Below, in pieces: positions 48,101 to 57,433 of a DNA stretch of 64,000 nt; the first letter of the stretch is position 1; every line of letters begins with the position of its first letter. Origin of the DNA: a candidate division TM6 bacterium UASB124 (GTDB taxonomy: Bacteria > Babelota > Babeliae > Babelales > RVW-14); contig CAMDFF010000003.1 in assembly GCA_945897315.1 (NCBI GenBank), positions 1 through 64,000 on the forward strand. The letters are read 5' to 3'. The translations under genes and the position numbers were made by a program. Under the pieces are notes generated by a model. That model was not told where the DNA came from and made no database searches. It saw only the letters and a list, made by a program, of their open reading frames with translations.

Positions 48101-49473
48101 TCTTCGGTGAAAAGTCTCGTGAAGTGCGCGATACCTCTTTGCGTGTTCCACCTGGTGTAGAAGCAACCGTTGTTGATGTCAAAGTATTTTCTAGAAGTGG
48201 TATTCGCAAAGACAAGCGTTATAAAGAGATTGTTGTTAAAGAGACGCAAAAAATTGAAGAAAATTTTGCTTATCATTTGCATATTCTTGAAAAAGGCATT
48301 AAGGCTAATGTCGTTGGATTGTTGAACGGTAAAACAAGCAAAGCGACCACTGTTAAAGAGTTGCTTGTTAAAGGCATGTTTACTGAAGAGCGATTGCAAT
48401 TGGTTGAGCTTGATCGCTTGTTGACTATAGTTACCAGCGATAAAGACATTGATGCAAAAATAAAAAACTACAATGATATTTTGACTAATCAAATTCATGT
48501 TTTGACAGCACTTAAAGAAGATCGTATTAATCAATTACGCAAAGGTGACGATCTCCCTTCTGGCGTTATTAAAATGATTAAAGTCTATGTTGCTACAAAG
48601 CGACGTCTTTCTGTCGGAGATAAAATGGCGGGTCGCCACGGAAACAAGGGTGTGGTATCACGCATTGTTAATGTGGAAGACATGCCATACATGGAAGACG
48701 GCACTGCTGTTGACATAGTTCTGAATCCACTTGGGGTGCCAGGTCGTATGAACGTTGGGCAGATTCTTGAGACGATGTTGGGTATGGCTGGTAAGGTAGC
48801 TGCAGATAAATTTGCAGCACAATTAGAAGCTATGTCTCATCAAGAAGTTAAGAGCAAAATGGCTCATTATTATGGCGTCGAAATTATTAATGACATTGAA
48901 GAGCAATACGGTAAAGAAGAAATTATTAATCTTGCTCGTAAGACTGTCGCTAATGGTGTTGCATTTAAAACACCAGTATTTGATGGCGCTGACTATGAAA
49001 AAGAGATTCAGCCGTTCTTGCTTGAACAAGGGTTGCCTGCTAATGGGACATACCCATTATTTGACGGTCGTACTGGTGAACAATTTGATCAGCCTGTGAC
49101 TGTGGGTTTCATTTACATTATGAAACTTAATCACCTTGCAGATGACAAATTGCATGCTCGTTCTGTTGGTCCCTATTCGCTTATTACACAACAGCCACTT
49201 GGCGGTAAAGCGCAATTTGGTGGACAACGTCTTGGTGAGATGGAAGTGTGGGCATTGTATGCATATGGTGCAGCGTATACATTGCAAGAAATGCTTACCA
49301 TTAAGTCTGACGATGTCAATGGTCGTATTAAAGCCTATGAGGCTATTGTGCGGGGTGAAGAAGTACCAGAGGCTGGTATTCCAGAGTCTTTCAACGTATT
49401 GGTCAAAGAACTACAGAGCTTAGGGTTGCAAGTGGATTTATTCAAGACAAGTAAGGAGCACGTAGGTGAATAA
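45142..49473 (+). CDS. rpoB: RNA polymerase subunit beta with an N-terminal Cys-rich insertion
   Basis: The whole beta subunit is recognisable, for example KVKMQLI in the lobe, the rifampicin-region FFGTGQLSQFMDQTNPLAE...HKRRLSALGPGG and the C-terminal GGKAQFGGQRLGEMEVWALYAYGA. At 1443 residues it is about 100 longer than E. coli RpoB. Part of the excess is an insertion at about residues 80-145 between VSYELG and the ECRYSGKTFSLPLK stretch. It has Cys at 83, 85, 99, 102, 116, 119, 129 and 132, looking like one or two zinc ribbons. The rifampicin-contact residues look like the sensitive type. Confidence 0.97.
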   Translation: MSGFGRGKGILRKSFGKIKEVVSLPNLIEVQSKSFNDFVQLDCIPSERKHIGLEKVLRDTFPVEQNERISLEYVSYELGDWACICGQVTGIINRYKWTCSSCKKSGSSKLTGSKTCLMCKKDTAQYAHCKKCFSRVSIKVPAMVDECRYSGKTFSLPLKVKMQLISWDVDPVTAEKIVRDIKEQDVFFCDLPVMVDLYEDHDGVYHLGSQGTFLINGVDRVVVSQIHRAPGVMFTLSKKSKDYRGQPYHVARLIPSRGSWLDFEFDHNDLVYVRIDKKKKILATTFLQAIGIEKNKILSTFYNFDTIEAKNGNFYRKLDSNLIGQRLEAGALPKEFEGKFAVGQRLTKTHIEKLQKEGLDRLIVRKNSLMSRIIAEDVIVPKTGEVIAALGTELTEELIEIIASVGTISLKIIQSSGYVIQPTLALTFAQDQTTTREEALKEVYTKLKPGDIPSVKIMEEYVTNLFYNPRFYDLTVVGRIRTNRKLDLNIDKNVTCLTKEDIIATFNYLIGLKERGEGELDDIDHLGNRCVRLVGELLQSQLYIGFARIERIVKERFRLQDNYASLMPYDFLNVKPLAAVLREFFGTGQLSQFMDQTNPLAEMAHKRRLSALGPGGITRERATFEVRDVHTSHYGRICPIETPEGQNIGLISSLSTYARANALGFIETPYRPVKDGVVADNVVYLDAFQEIGERIAQASVKVSKVNKIAGERVLVRRDGDYILELPENISYVDASPKQIFSVPTALIPFLEHDDANRALMGSNMQRQAVPLINCQTPLVGTGIECELGSLEGAVVNARTVGIVEYVSSEKIIVRLHADDIGEAEWLSRPIDIYYLKKFARSSHNTWIHFNPIVEVGDAVKKGDIIATGAATQNGELALGSNVLVAFMPWQGYNYEDAIVVSKRLVGDEVFSSVHVEEFVVEARETKLGAEEITRDIPNVPEKDLAALDEDGIVKIGTRIKSGDILVGKVTLKGDVQVSPEEKLLRAIFGEKSREVRDTSLRVPPGVEATVVDVKVFSRSGIRKDKRYKEIVVKETQKIEENFAYHLHILEKGIKANVVGLLNGKTSKATTVKELLVKGMFTEERLQLVELDRLLTIVTSDKDIDAKIKNYNDILTNQIHVLTALKEDRINQLRKGDDLPSGVIKMIKVYVATKRRLSVGDKMAGRHGNKGVVSRIVNVEDMPYMEDGTAVDIVLNPLGVPGRMNVGQILETMLGMAGKVAADKFAAQLEAMSHQEVKSKMAHYYGVEIINDIEEQYGKEEIINLARKTVANGVAFKTPVFDGADYEKEIQPFLLEQGLPANGTYPLFDGRTGEQFDQPVTVGFIYIMKLNHLADDKLHARSVGPYSLITQQPLGGKAQFGGQRLGEMEVWALYAYGAAYTLQEMLTIKSDDVNGRIKAYEAIVRGEEVPEAGIPESFNVLVKELQSLGLQVDLFKTSKEHVGE

Positions 49474-52400
49474 CAAGATGCTTGAAAGATTTCGTGAGTA
49501 TATCAGTGGTACCCAATTTAATGCGTTCCGTCTTGGTATAGCATCCCCTGATAAAATCCGCTCGTTATCGTATGGCGAAGTAAAAAAAATAGAAACAATC
49601 AACTACCGCACGCTCAAGCCTGAGCGTGACGGTTTGTTTTGCGCACGCATTTTCGGTCCTGTAAAAGACTGGGAATGTAATTGTGGCAAGTACAAACGCA
49701 TGAAGCACCGCGGTGTTACCTGTGAAAAATGTGGTGTTGAGGTTATTCAAGCACGTGTACGTCGCGAGCGCATGGGGCATATTAACTTGGTCTCTTCAGT
49801 CTGCCATATTTGGTTCTTGAAGGGAATTCCAAGTTATTTAAGCTTGATCATGAACATGACTGTGCGTGATCTTGAACGAGTGATCTATTTTGATAGTTAC
49901 ATTGTAATACATCAAGGCAGTTCGCCGTTTGCTCAAAAAATACTCATTTCAAGTCAAGAATATGATAGCTATGTACAGGCTAATCCTGAGGATACCCTGT
50001 TTAAGGCTGGTATGGGCGCAGAAGCCGTTCGTATTTTGCTAGCATTGATAGATCTTAGCTTTGAAGTTAGAAAAATCGAAGAAGAATACACGCAAACAAC
50101 ATCTGTAGCAGTTAAGCATCGTATTGCAAAACGCTACAAGGTTCTTGCGGGCATGGCTCAAGCAGGTATTCGTCCAGAATGGGTTATTCTGGATGTTCTT
50201 CCAGTTCTGCCTCCAGATTTGCGCCCATTAGTACCTCTTGAAGGAGGGCGCTTTGCGAGCTCAGATCTTAATGATTTATATCGTCGAGTTCTTAACCGTA
50301 ACATTCGACTTAAGCGTTTGATTGAGCTCGAGGCTCCTGATGTTATTATTAAAAACGAAAAACGCATGCTTCAGGAATCTGTTGATGCATTAATTGACAA
50401 TGGGCGTCGTGGACAACCAGTTCGTGGTACGAATAAGCGGCCTCTGAAGTCACTCAGCGAAATGTTGCGTGGTAAGCAGGGTCGTTTCCGTCAGAACTTG
50501 CTTGGAAAGCGTGTAGATTATTCAGGTCGTTCGGTTATTGTAGTAGATCCAGAATTGAAAATGAATCAATGTGGACTGCCAAAAATGATGGCACTTGAGT
50601 TGTTTAAGCCGTATGTTTATGTTGAACTTCAACAACGTGAGCTTGCACCTAATTTGCGCGTTGCTAAACGCATGGTTGAAGATATGACTCCCGAAGTGTG
50701 GGAAGCACTAGAGGAAGTTGTTCGCGGTAGGCCAGTACTCCTGAACCGTGCGCCGACATTGCATCGCTTGAGTATTCAGGCATTCTTTCCTCTGTTGGTA
50801 GAGGGTAAGGCTATTAAGATCCATCCATTGGTTTGTTCTGCATTTAACGCGGACTTTGATGGTGACCAAATGGCAGTGCACGTGTTACTTAGTAAGGTAG
50901 CCCGTACTGAAGCAATACGGTTAATGCTTTCTACTCGTAATATTTTGACTCCTGCTAATGGTCGTCCATTATCTGTTCCATCGCAGGATATGGTTCTTGG
51001 CTTGTATTATTTGACCAAAGGACGAAAAAACGTTCTTGGGGAAAGCTTAGTATTTAGTAATCTTGAAGAAGTAATTTACGCGTATCAGCATAAGCGTGTT
51101 AGTGCACAAGCACCAATTAAGTTGCGCTTAGCTGATGGTAAGATTATAGAAACAACTGTTGGGCGTGTTATTCTATACGAATCACTGCCTGCTGGTAGTA
51201 ATTTTAACTGGATTAATAAAGCAGTTAAGAAAAAAGACTTAGCAAATATGGTTGGCAAGGTTTACAAGGCTTTTGGGGCTGAAGCAACAGTTGATGCTCT
51301 AGATAAAATCAAAAAACTTGGTTTTTCTTATGCTACAACTGGCGGTATTTCCCTTTCTATGGATAATCTAGTGATTCCTAGTACCAAGCCAGAAGTTATT
51401 AGCAAAGCAACAGCTGAAGTTAATAAAGCAGAAAAGCTCTACTTAGATGGAGCGATCACTAATGGTGAGCGTTACAGCAAAGTTATTCAAATTTGGTTCC
51501 GTGCAACCGAAGAGCTTACCAATGACATGGTACAGTTGCTTGAAAATGATGATCGCAAGATTGCAGCGAACCAATCTAAGTCAAATGAGCCCTTTAATCC
51601 GGTCTTTATGATGCTTGACTCTGGAGCGCGTGGCTCTCGACAACAAATTCGTCAGCTTGCTGCTATGAGAGGGTTGATGTCGAATCCATCTGGTGAAGTT
51701 ATGGAAACGCCCGTACTTGCAAACTTTAAAGAGGGTCTCAGTGTTTTCGAATACTTTGTTTCTACTCACGGGGCGCGAAAAGGGCTAGCAGATACCGCAC
51801 TTAAAACGGCAGATTCAGGCTATCTGACACGTCGTTTAGTTGACGTTGCTCAAGATGTTGTTATTTCTACGCTAAACTGTCAAACATTCGGTTCTGTAAC
51901 AATTATCGATTTAAAAGAGTATGGCGAAATTATTCAGCCTTTAGCTGATCGTGTTTATGGTCGTATTACCGCTGAGCCAATTAAAGATCCAGTTTCAGGA
52001 AAAATTATTGCTGAGCGTGATATTACGATTACTGATGCTATTATCGAACAATTACGCGATTCAGCAGTGATTGCAATCGCTGTTCGATCCGTGCTTACTT
52101 GCCAAGCTAAGCGTGGGGTATGTGCCCAGTGCTATGGAATGGACCTTTCAACGCTTTCGTTGGTAGATATTGGTACAGCCGTGGGCGTTATTGCTGCGCA
52201 ATCAATTGGTGAACCTGGAACGCAGCTGACGATGAGAACCTTCCACGTTGGGGGTACTGCTAGCGGCCTTGGTGAAGCGAGCACCTTTAAGTCACGGTTT
52301 AGCGGTAAAGTCTCTTTCAGGAATGTTCATACTGTCAAAAATCGTTTAGGTCAAACGGTTATCATGAACAGAAAGTCCAAGATTGTAATTGTTGCGGATG

Positions 52401-53593
52401 ATGGACGTGAGCTTGAAGAATTTACGCTGGAATATGGCTCTACGATTTTTGTTGAACATGATATGCTTGTTCAGCAAAATCAAAAGATTGCTGAATGGGA
52501 TGCCTTTAAGGTTATCATGACTGAAAAGGCTGGAACTGTTCAGTATGTTGATTTAATTGAAAACGTTACTTATCAAGAGCAGTTTGATGAAGGCTCTACT
52601 CAAGCAAACAAGGTTATTCTTGAGCGTCGTGAAGAAAAACGCCAAGCGTATATTATTATTTCGAGTGGTACTGAATCAGAAGATTTACGTTATTATGTAC
52701 CAACTGGAGCCATTTTAATCGTTGAAGACGGTCAAGATGTTCTTCCTGGTGATGTGATTGCTAAGTTGCCACGCGATGAAAAACGTACCAAGGATATAAC
52801 TGGTGGCTTGCCACGGGTTGCAGAGTTGTTTGAAGCACGTATTCCAAAAGATACAGCTATTCTTTCTGATGCTGATGGCATCATTAGGTTTGGTGGGTTA
52901 CATCGTGGTCAACGTAGAATTACGGTTACTACTGATGAAGGCGAGGTCTTTGAATATAGCGTACCTCGTAGCCGACACTTAAACGTCGAAGATGGAGAGC
53001 GTGTAAAAGCGGGAGATGCTTTGACCTCTGGTGTGCCTAATGTGCATGATATCTTGCGAATTCTTGGACCTGATGAAGTACAAAAATATTTGGTTCGTGA
53101 AATTCAAGAAATTTATACACTGCAAGGCGTTGATATCAATGATAAACACATTGAATTGATTGTTCGCCAGATGCTCCATAAAGTACGTATAATTGATCCA
53201 GGCGAAACAAAATTTGTTGCTGGTGATCGTGTAAATCGTTTCTTATTCCAGTCTGTCAACAAGCTTGTTGTTCAAGAGGGTAAGAAAGCTGCGACCGCAA
53301 AGCCGATTTTGATGGGTATTACTAAAGCGTCTCTTGGTACAGAGAGCTTTCTTTCAGCTGCTTCATTCCAAGAAACAACACGAGTTCTTACTGAAGCATC
53401 ATTAGTTGGTCAAGTTGACTATCTCTATGGGTTGAAAGAAAACGTTGTAATTGGTAAACTGATCCCAGCTGGTACCGGTATCGCTAGTTTTAAAGCGAAA
53501 TACATTGGTGAAGAGATATCAGAACTTGAACAGTTAGCACGGGCAGAAGAACAACTTGAAATTGGATTAGACGCTGTATCTTTAACAAAATAG
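49466..53593 (+). CDS. rpoC: RNA polymerase subunit beta'
   Basis: Both zinc sites are seen (CNCGKYKRMKHRGVTCEKC near residue 70 and the CQAKRGVCAQCYG region) along with the catalytic NADFDGDQMAVH that binds Mg2+, and the bridge/trigger region GEPGTQLTMRTFHVGG. The 1375-residue length is typical. It starts at a GTG 7 nt after AAGGAG and overlaps rpoB by 8 bp, so the pair is translationally coupled. Confidence 0.98.
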   Translation: MNNKMLERFREYISGTQFNAFRLGIASPDKIRSLSYGEVKKIETINYRTLKPERDGLFCARIFGPVKDWECNCGKYKRMKHRGVTCEKCGVEVIQARVRRERMGHINLVSSVCHIWFLKGIPSYLSLIMNMTVRDLERVIYFDSYIVIHQGSSPFAQKILISSQEYDSYVQANPEDTLFKAGMGAEAVRILLALIDLSFEVRKIEEEYTQTTSVAVKHRIAKRYKVLAGMAQAGIRPEWVILDVLPVLPPDLRPLVPLEGGRFASSDLNDLYRRVLNRNIRLKRLIELEAPDVIIKNEKRMLQESVDALIDNGRRGQPVRGTNKRPLKSLSEMLRGKQGRFRQNLLGKRVDYSGRSVIVVDPELKMNQCGLPKMMALELFKPYVYVELQQRELAPNLRVAKRMVEDMTPEVWEALEEVVRGRPVLLNRAPTLHRLSIQAFFPLLVEGKAIKIHPLVCSAFNADFDGDQMAVHVLLSKVARTEAIRLMLSTRNILTPANGRPLSVPSQDMVLGLYYLTKGRKNVLGESLVFSNLEEVIYAYQHKRVSAQAPIKLRLADGKIIETTVGRVILYESLPAGSNFNWINKAVKKKDLANMVGKVYKAFGAEATVDALDKIKKLGFSYATTGGISLSMDNLVIPSTKPEVISKATAEVNKAEKLYLDGAITNGERYSKVIQIWFRATEELTNDMVQLLENDDRKIAANQSKSNEPFNPVFMMLDSGARGSRQQIRQLAAMRGLMSNPSGEVMETPVLANFKEGLSVFEYFVSTHGARKGLADTALKTADSGYLTRRLVDVAQDVVISTLNCQTFGSVTIIDLKEYGEIIQPLADRVYGRITAEPIKDPVSGKIIAERDITITDAIIEQLRDSAVIAIAVRSVLTCQAKRGVCAQCYGMDLSTLSLVDIGTAVGVIAAQSIGEPGTQLTMRTFHVGGTASGLGEASTFKSRFSGKVSFRNVHTVKNRLGQTVIMNRKSKIVIVADDGRELEEFTLEYGSTIFVEHDMLVQQNQKIAEWDAFKVIMTEKAGTVQYVDLIENVTYQEQFDEGSTQANKVILERREEKRQAYIIISSGTESEDLRYYVPTGAILIVEDGQDVLPGDVIAKLPRDEKRTKDITGGLPRVAELFEARIPKDTAILSDADGIIRFGGLHRGQRRITVTTDEGEVFEYSVPRSRHLNVEDGERVKAGDALTSGVPNVHDILRILGPDEVQKYLVREIQEIYTLQGVDINDKHIELIVRQMLHKVRIIDPGETKFVAGDRVNRFLFQSVNKLVVQEGKKAATAKPILMGITKASLGTESFLSAASFQETTRVLTEASLVGQVDYLYGLKENVVIGKLIPAGTGIASFKAKYIGEEISELEQLARAEEQLEIGLDAVSLTK

Positions 53594-53602
53594 TCCCTAA
53601 AA

Positions 53603-53678
53603 AGGCGCGTAGCTCAGTTGGCAGAGCATCACTTTGACGTAGTGAGGGTCAGCGGTTCGAATCCGCTCGCGCCTACCA
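53603..53678 (+). tRNA. tRNA-Val (anticodon GAC)
   Basis: A 76-nt cloverleaf: acceptor AGGCGCG/CGCGCCT, anticodon loop TTGACGT, GGTTCGAATCC T-arm and encoded CCA. It lies 9 bp after rpoC and is likely on the same transcript. Confidence 0.94.
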
Positions 53679-53701
53679 TAAACCAAAACGTAAGGTATTA
53701 C

Positions 53702-53974
53702 ATGATTCGTAATGATGTAAAACAAAAATTGATCAAAGCATTTGGAAAATCACCAAATGATGTTGGTTCTTGTGAAGTACAAATAGCAGTGCTCTCTGAG
53801 CGTATTAAGCAAATATCAAACCATCTGAAGGAAGCTAAAAAAGATTATTCTTCACAACGTGGTTTGATGATCTTAATTGGTAAAAGACGTACGTTCTTTA
53901 AGTACCTGAAAAAAAATGATGAAGTTAGTTACACTAATGTGATGCAATCGCTCAAATCACACGGATTGATCTAA
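53702..53974 (+). CDS. rpsO: 30S ribosomal protein S15
   Basis: 90 residues from MIRNDVKQ with the S15 core VGSCEVQIAVLSERI and SQRGLMILIGKRRTFFKYLKK. It binds 16S rRNA in the platform. One base separates its stop from pnp, the classical rpsO-pnp pair. Confidence 0.97.
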   Translation: MIRNDVKQKLIKAFGKSPNDVGSCEVQIAVLSERIKQISNHLKEAKKDYSSQRGLMILIGKRRTFFKYLKKNDEVSYTNVMQSLKSHGLI

Positions 53975-53975
53975 T

Positions 53976-56069
53976 ATGCACAAAGTATTTCGTTTTGCAG
54001 ACCAGGACATCGAGGTAGAAGTTGGCCGGTATGCTCGCCAGGCTGATGGTGCAGTGTGGATAAAAGCTGGTGATAATGTTGTGTTGTGTAGCGCTGTAGC
54101 AACAAAAGAGGTGAAGGCTATTCAAGGCTTTTTCCCACTTACTGTTGAATACCGTGAACGGACTTCTGCAGCTGGTAGAATTCCTGGCGGCTATTTTAAA
54201 CGAGAAGGGAAGCTCAGTGATTTTGAAGTTTTAACTTCTCGTGTAATTGATCGGCCGTTAAGACCTCTGTTTCCTTCGACGTATTTTAACGAAGTACAAG
54301 TATTAGCAACAGTCTATTCAGCAGATGGCAAATTTCCAACTAGTGTCCTTGCGCTTATCGGTGCATCTTTGGCATTAACTATTTCTCCGTTGCCATTCAT
54401 GGGTCCTATCGGTGCTGTACAAGCGGCTCTTGTTGATGGTGTATGGAAATTTAACCCTACATTTGAAGAAGTTGCCGCATCAGATTCTGATATCATGATT
54501 GCAGGTACCAAAAATGGTATTTGCATGGTAGAAGGTCACTGTAACAATATTAGTGAGCAGACGCTTATTGAGCTTCTATTCAGTGCTCATGAAGAAGTGA
54601 AAAAACAAGTTGAGTGGCAGGAGTCGATCGCTCGTGAGCTAGGTGTTGTTAAACATACACCAGCGACAACGATTGATTGGACTGATTGGAAAACACGCGT
54701 TAAATCTGTATTGCCAGGTGATTTCGCAGAGAAAATTTTTGCCGCAAGTAAGTCAGAACGCGGTGACGGTTTTGATGCTATCAAGAAAGATATCCTTGGT
54801 AAGTTTGAGCAAGAAGTTGCGAAAGCAGAGATTACTAATCCGATTTTGGGCTTTATTTTTGATTCAATTATCAAAGAAACATTGCCTGATGTTCTTGCAG
54901 CCAAAAAAATACGCGTTGATGGTCGTGCTTTTAATCAGGTTCGTCCAATTACTATTGATATAGCACCCCTTCCATGTTCTCATGGTTCCGCAGTTTTTCA
55001 ACGTGGAGAAACGCAAGTCCTTACGAGTGTTACACTTGGAACAGGACAGGATGCACAAAAAATAGATTCTCTGATTGCTGGGCAGCAAGAACGTGAATTC
55101 ATGCTTCATTATAACTTCCTCCCATTTTCAACGGGTGAAGTTAAGCCATTGCGCGGGGCTGGTCGTCGTGAAATTGGCCATGGTTATTTGGCTGAAAGCT
55201 CATTTATTAATATATTGCCAAAAAGTGACGCATTTCCTTATGTCATTCGCTCCCTTTGTGATGTTCTTGAATCAAATGGTTCATCATCAATGGCAAGCGT
55301 CTGTGCAACGACACTTGCTCTTATGGATGCTGGTGTGCCTATCACGGAAATGGTTGGCGGTATTGCCATGGGCTTAGTGCGCGATTCTCAAAGCAACTTA
55401 CATATTCTCACTGATATTCTTGGTATGGAAGATGCATTTGGTTTGATGGACTTTAAGGTAATTGGTTCAGAGCGTGGTATTGTTGCGTTTCAGCTTGATA
55501 TTAAAGATAAAGTTGGACTTTCTCGTGAGCTTTTTGTTGAAGCTCTTGAGCAAGCACGTATAGCTCGTTTGCATATTCTTGGTGAAATGAAAAAGGCGCT
55601 CTCTGCTCCTCGTACTGAGTTGTCAAGCCGTGCTCCACGTGTTAACTCATTTAAGATTCCATCAGATAAAATTGGTTTGATTATCGGTCCTGGTGGAAAA
55701 AATATTAAAGAAATTATTGCTAAGACTGGTACGCAAATTGACATCGAAGACGATGGTACCGTTAAGATTTACTCTAAGACAGGTGATGCAGCGTCTGAAG
55801 CTGAAAACTGGATTAGAACTCTTTGCGGTGATATCGAAATCGGTACCGTTTTCAATGGTACTGTTAAGCGTATTGCTGATTTTGGTTTGATTGTTGAGCT
55901 TGTAATGGGCAAAGAGGGAATGGTACACATTTCCACGATTGCTCGTAATAAGCAAAATGATCTTAACAGACTTGTTAAGATGAATGACCGTATTATTGTT
56001 AAAGTTGTTGCTCAGGACAGAGAAACAGGCCGCTTGAAGCTTGTTGCTCCTGAACTTGAGAAACCATAA
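53976..56069 (+). CDS. pnp: Polyribonucleotide nucleotidyltransferase (PNPase)
   Basis: Two RNase PH-like domains (VEYRERTSAAGRIPGGYFKREG; HYNFLPFSTGEV) are joined by a helical linker. A KH domain (KIGLIIGPGGKNIKEI) and an S1 domain (GTVFNGTVKRIADFGLIVEL) follow. It degrades RNA 3' to 5' phosphorolytically. The length of 697 residues is normal. rph follows closely. Confidence 0.98.
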   Translation: MHKVFRFADQDIEVEVGRYARQADGAVWIKAGDNVVLCSAVATKEVKAIQGFFPLTVEYRERTSAAGRIPGGYFKREGKLSDFEVLTSRVIDRPLRPLFPSTYFNEVQVLATVYSADGKFPTSVLALIGASLALTISPLPFMGPIGAVQAALVDGVWKFNPTFEEVAASDSDIMIAGTKNGICMVEGHCNNISEQTLIELLFSAHEEVKKQVEWQESIARELGVVKHTPATTIDWTDWKTRVKSVLPGDFAEKIFAASKSERGDGFDAIKKDILGKFEQEVAKAEITNPILGFIFDSIIKETLPDVLAAKKIRVDGRAFNQVRPITIDIAPLPCSHGSAVFQRGETQVLTSVTLGTGQDAQKIDSLIAGQQEREFMLHYNFLPFSTGEVKPLRGAGRREIGHGYLAESSFINILPKSDAFPYVIRSLCDVLESNGSSSMASVCATTLALMDAGVPITEMVGGIAMGLVRDSQSNLHILTDILGMEDAFGLMDFKVIGSERGIVAFQLDIKDKVGLSRELFVEALEQARIARLHILGEMKKALSAPRTELSSRAPRVNSFKIPSDKIGLIIGPGGKNIKEIIAKTGTQIDIEDDGTVKIYSKTGDAASEAENWIRTLCGDIEIGTVFNGTVKRIADFGLIVELVMGKEGMVHISTIARNKQNDLNRLVKMNDRIIVKVVAQDRETGRLKLVAPELEKP

Positions 56070-56076
56070 GGGTATT

Positions 56077-56901
56077 GTGTCATTCAAAAGAATTGATGGT
56101 CGTGAAGCAACAGAAGTACGCCCTATTCGTGTGACACTTGATGCATACGGGTATGCGCAGGCTTCTGTGCTTTATGAGCAAGGCAATACAAAAGTATTAT
56201 GTGGTGTTACGCTCCAACCGGGCGTACCACCCTTTCTTAAAGGCCAGCGTGTTGGTTGGTTGACGGCGGAGTATGCAATGCTACCTGCTGCAACACATCA
56301 ACGAACACAGCGTGATGGTACTCAGCCTCAGCGTAATCCTCGCAGTGTTGAAATTTCACGCCTTATTGGTAGGTGTTTACGGCCTAGTATTGATCTCTCT
56401 GTTATTGGGGAACGTACAATTATTATTGATTGTGATGTTTTACAAGCAGATGGCAGTACGCGTGTTGCTTGTATTACAGCTGCAAGTATCGCACTGCAAC
56501 TCGCGGCAAAGCGCTGGCTTCAGCGAAAAATTTTTAATAAAAATATTGTTACCATGCAGGTAGCAGCTGTGTCAGTAGGTGTTGTGAATGGCGTTGTATG
56601 TGCTGATCTTTCATATGAAGAGGATGTTCGTGGTGACGCTGATTTCAATATTGTTCTCACAGAACATGACGATATCCTAGAAATTCAAGGTACTGCAGAA
56701 AATGCTCCTCTGAGCTGGAATCAGTTTGACGAGGTCAAAACTATCGCACAGTCGGCGGTCAAGACAATTTTGTCTGCTGTTGTTCTTCAGATTCCACAGG
56801 ACATAGCATTTACCAACCCAAATCTAAAGCCTGTGCATTATCATGCTGACAAGGAAGAAAAACAGCAGATTTTTAGCCTTGCAAATCGTATTATTAAGTA
56901 G
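56077..56901 (+). CDS. rph: Ribonuclease PH
   Basis: The family motifs GREATEVRPIRV, GWLTAEYAMLPAATHQRTQRD and RSVEISRLIGRCLR cover the phosphate- and tRNA-binding sites. It trims tRNA 3' ends. Start GTG 56077 lies after AAGGG, 7 bp past pnp; the open frame extends upstream inside pnp but that is not a plausible start. At 274 residues it is about 35 longer than the usual ~240, mostly at the C terminus. Confidence 0.95.
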   Translation: MSFKRIDGREATEVRPIRVTLDAYGYAQASVLYEQGNTKVLCGVTLQPGVPPFLKGQRVGWLTAEYAMLPAATHQRTQRDGTQPQRNPRSVEISRLIGRCLRPSIDLSVIGERTIIIDCDVLQADGSTRVACITAASIALQLAAKRWLQRKIFNKNIVTMQVAAVSVGVVNGVVCADLSYEEDVRGDADFNIVLTEHDDILEIQGTAENAPLSWNQFDEVKTIAQSAVKTILSAVVLQIPQDIAFTNPNLKPVHYHADKEEKQQIFSLANRIIK

Positions 56902-56904
56902 TTA

Positions 56905-57417
56905 ATGCTTATGCGTGCAGAACGGTTTTTGCTGAGCTGTCTTATTTTGTTGCTTTTTACTAGTTGTTCTCGGCAGCAAATAGTATCTGTCGCTACGCCT
57001 TTATTTATTAAATTTCCAGTTAATACCCATGTTTTTGATAACATAGCTCCAGGGCTCTACGAATCAGTGCATAAGCAGCTTATTCATGGAGGGTTTTCTA
57101 TTGCTGATCAGCCACAACATGCATATCACTTAATAATTACGATTAAGTCTCTCGATCCATGCCAAAAAAACATATCTCCTGATATTGTGTTGCAGTCTTA
57201 TATCGTGCGGATGGAGTACAATATAAAAGTTTTTAATTATACACAGCAAGAAGTATTTAATCGGAATGATTCCTGTGCGATCTTGATTTCTAAACCAAGA
57301 AACCCTATGCTCAATGATACCTTTATATATCATATGTACCAGATGCTTGCCAATCGTGCTGCACGGCTCATACAACAGCAGTTAATAACAAACATTAAGC
57401 AAATATTTGGTCCTTGA
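56905..57417 (+). CDS. LptE-like outer membrane lipoprotein
   Basis: The N terminus has a lipoprotein signal with a lipobox LLFTSC. The 170-residue protein has the beta-alpha layout and the PLFIKFPVNTHVFDNIAPGLYESV segment that resembles LptE of the LPS-transport complex (with LptD). The next gene is HolA-like; lptE and holA are adjacent in E. coli too. Similarity is by pattern and context only. Confidence 0.65.
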   Translation: MLMRAERFLLSCLILLLFTSCSRQQIVSVATPLFIKFPVNTHVFDNIAPGLYESVHKQLIHGGFSIADQPQHAYHLIITIKSLDPCQKNISPDIVLQSYIVRMEYNIKVFNYTQQEVFNRNDSCAILISKPRNPMLNDTFIYHMYQMLANRAARLIQQQLITNIKQIFGP

Positions 57418-57433
57418 TCATAAGAAATAACAT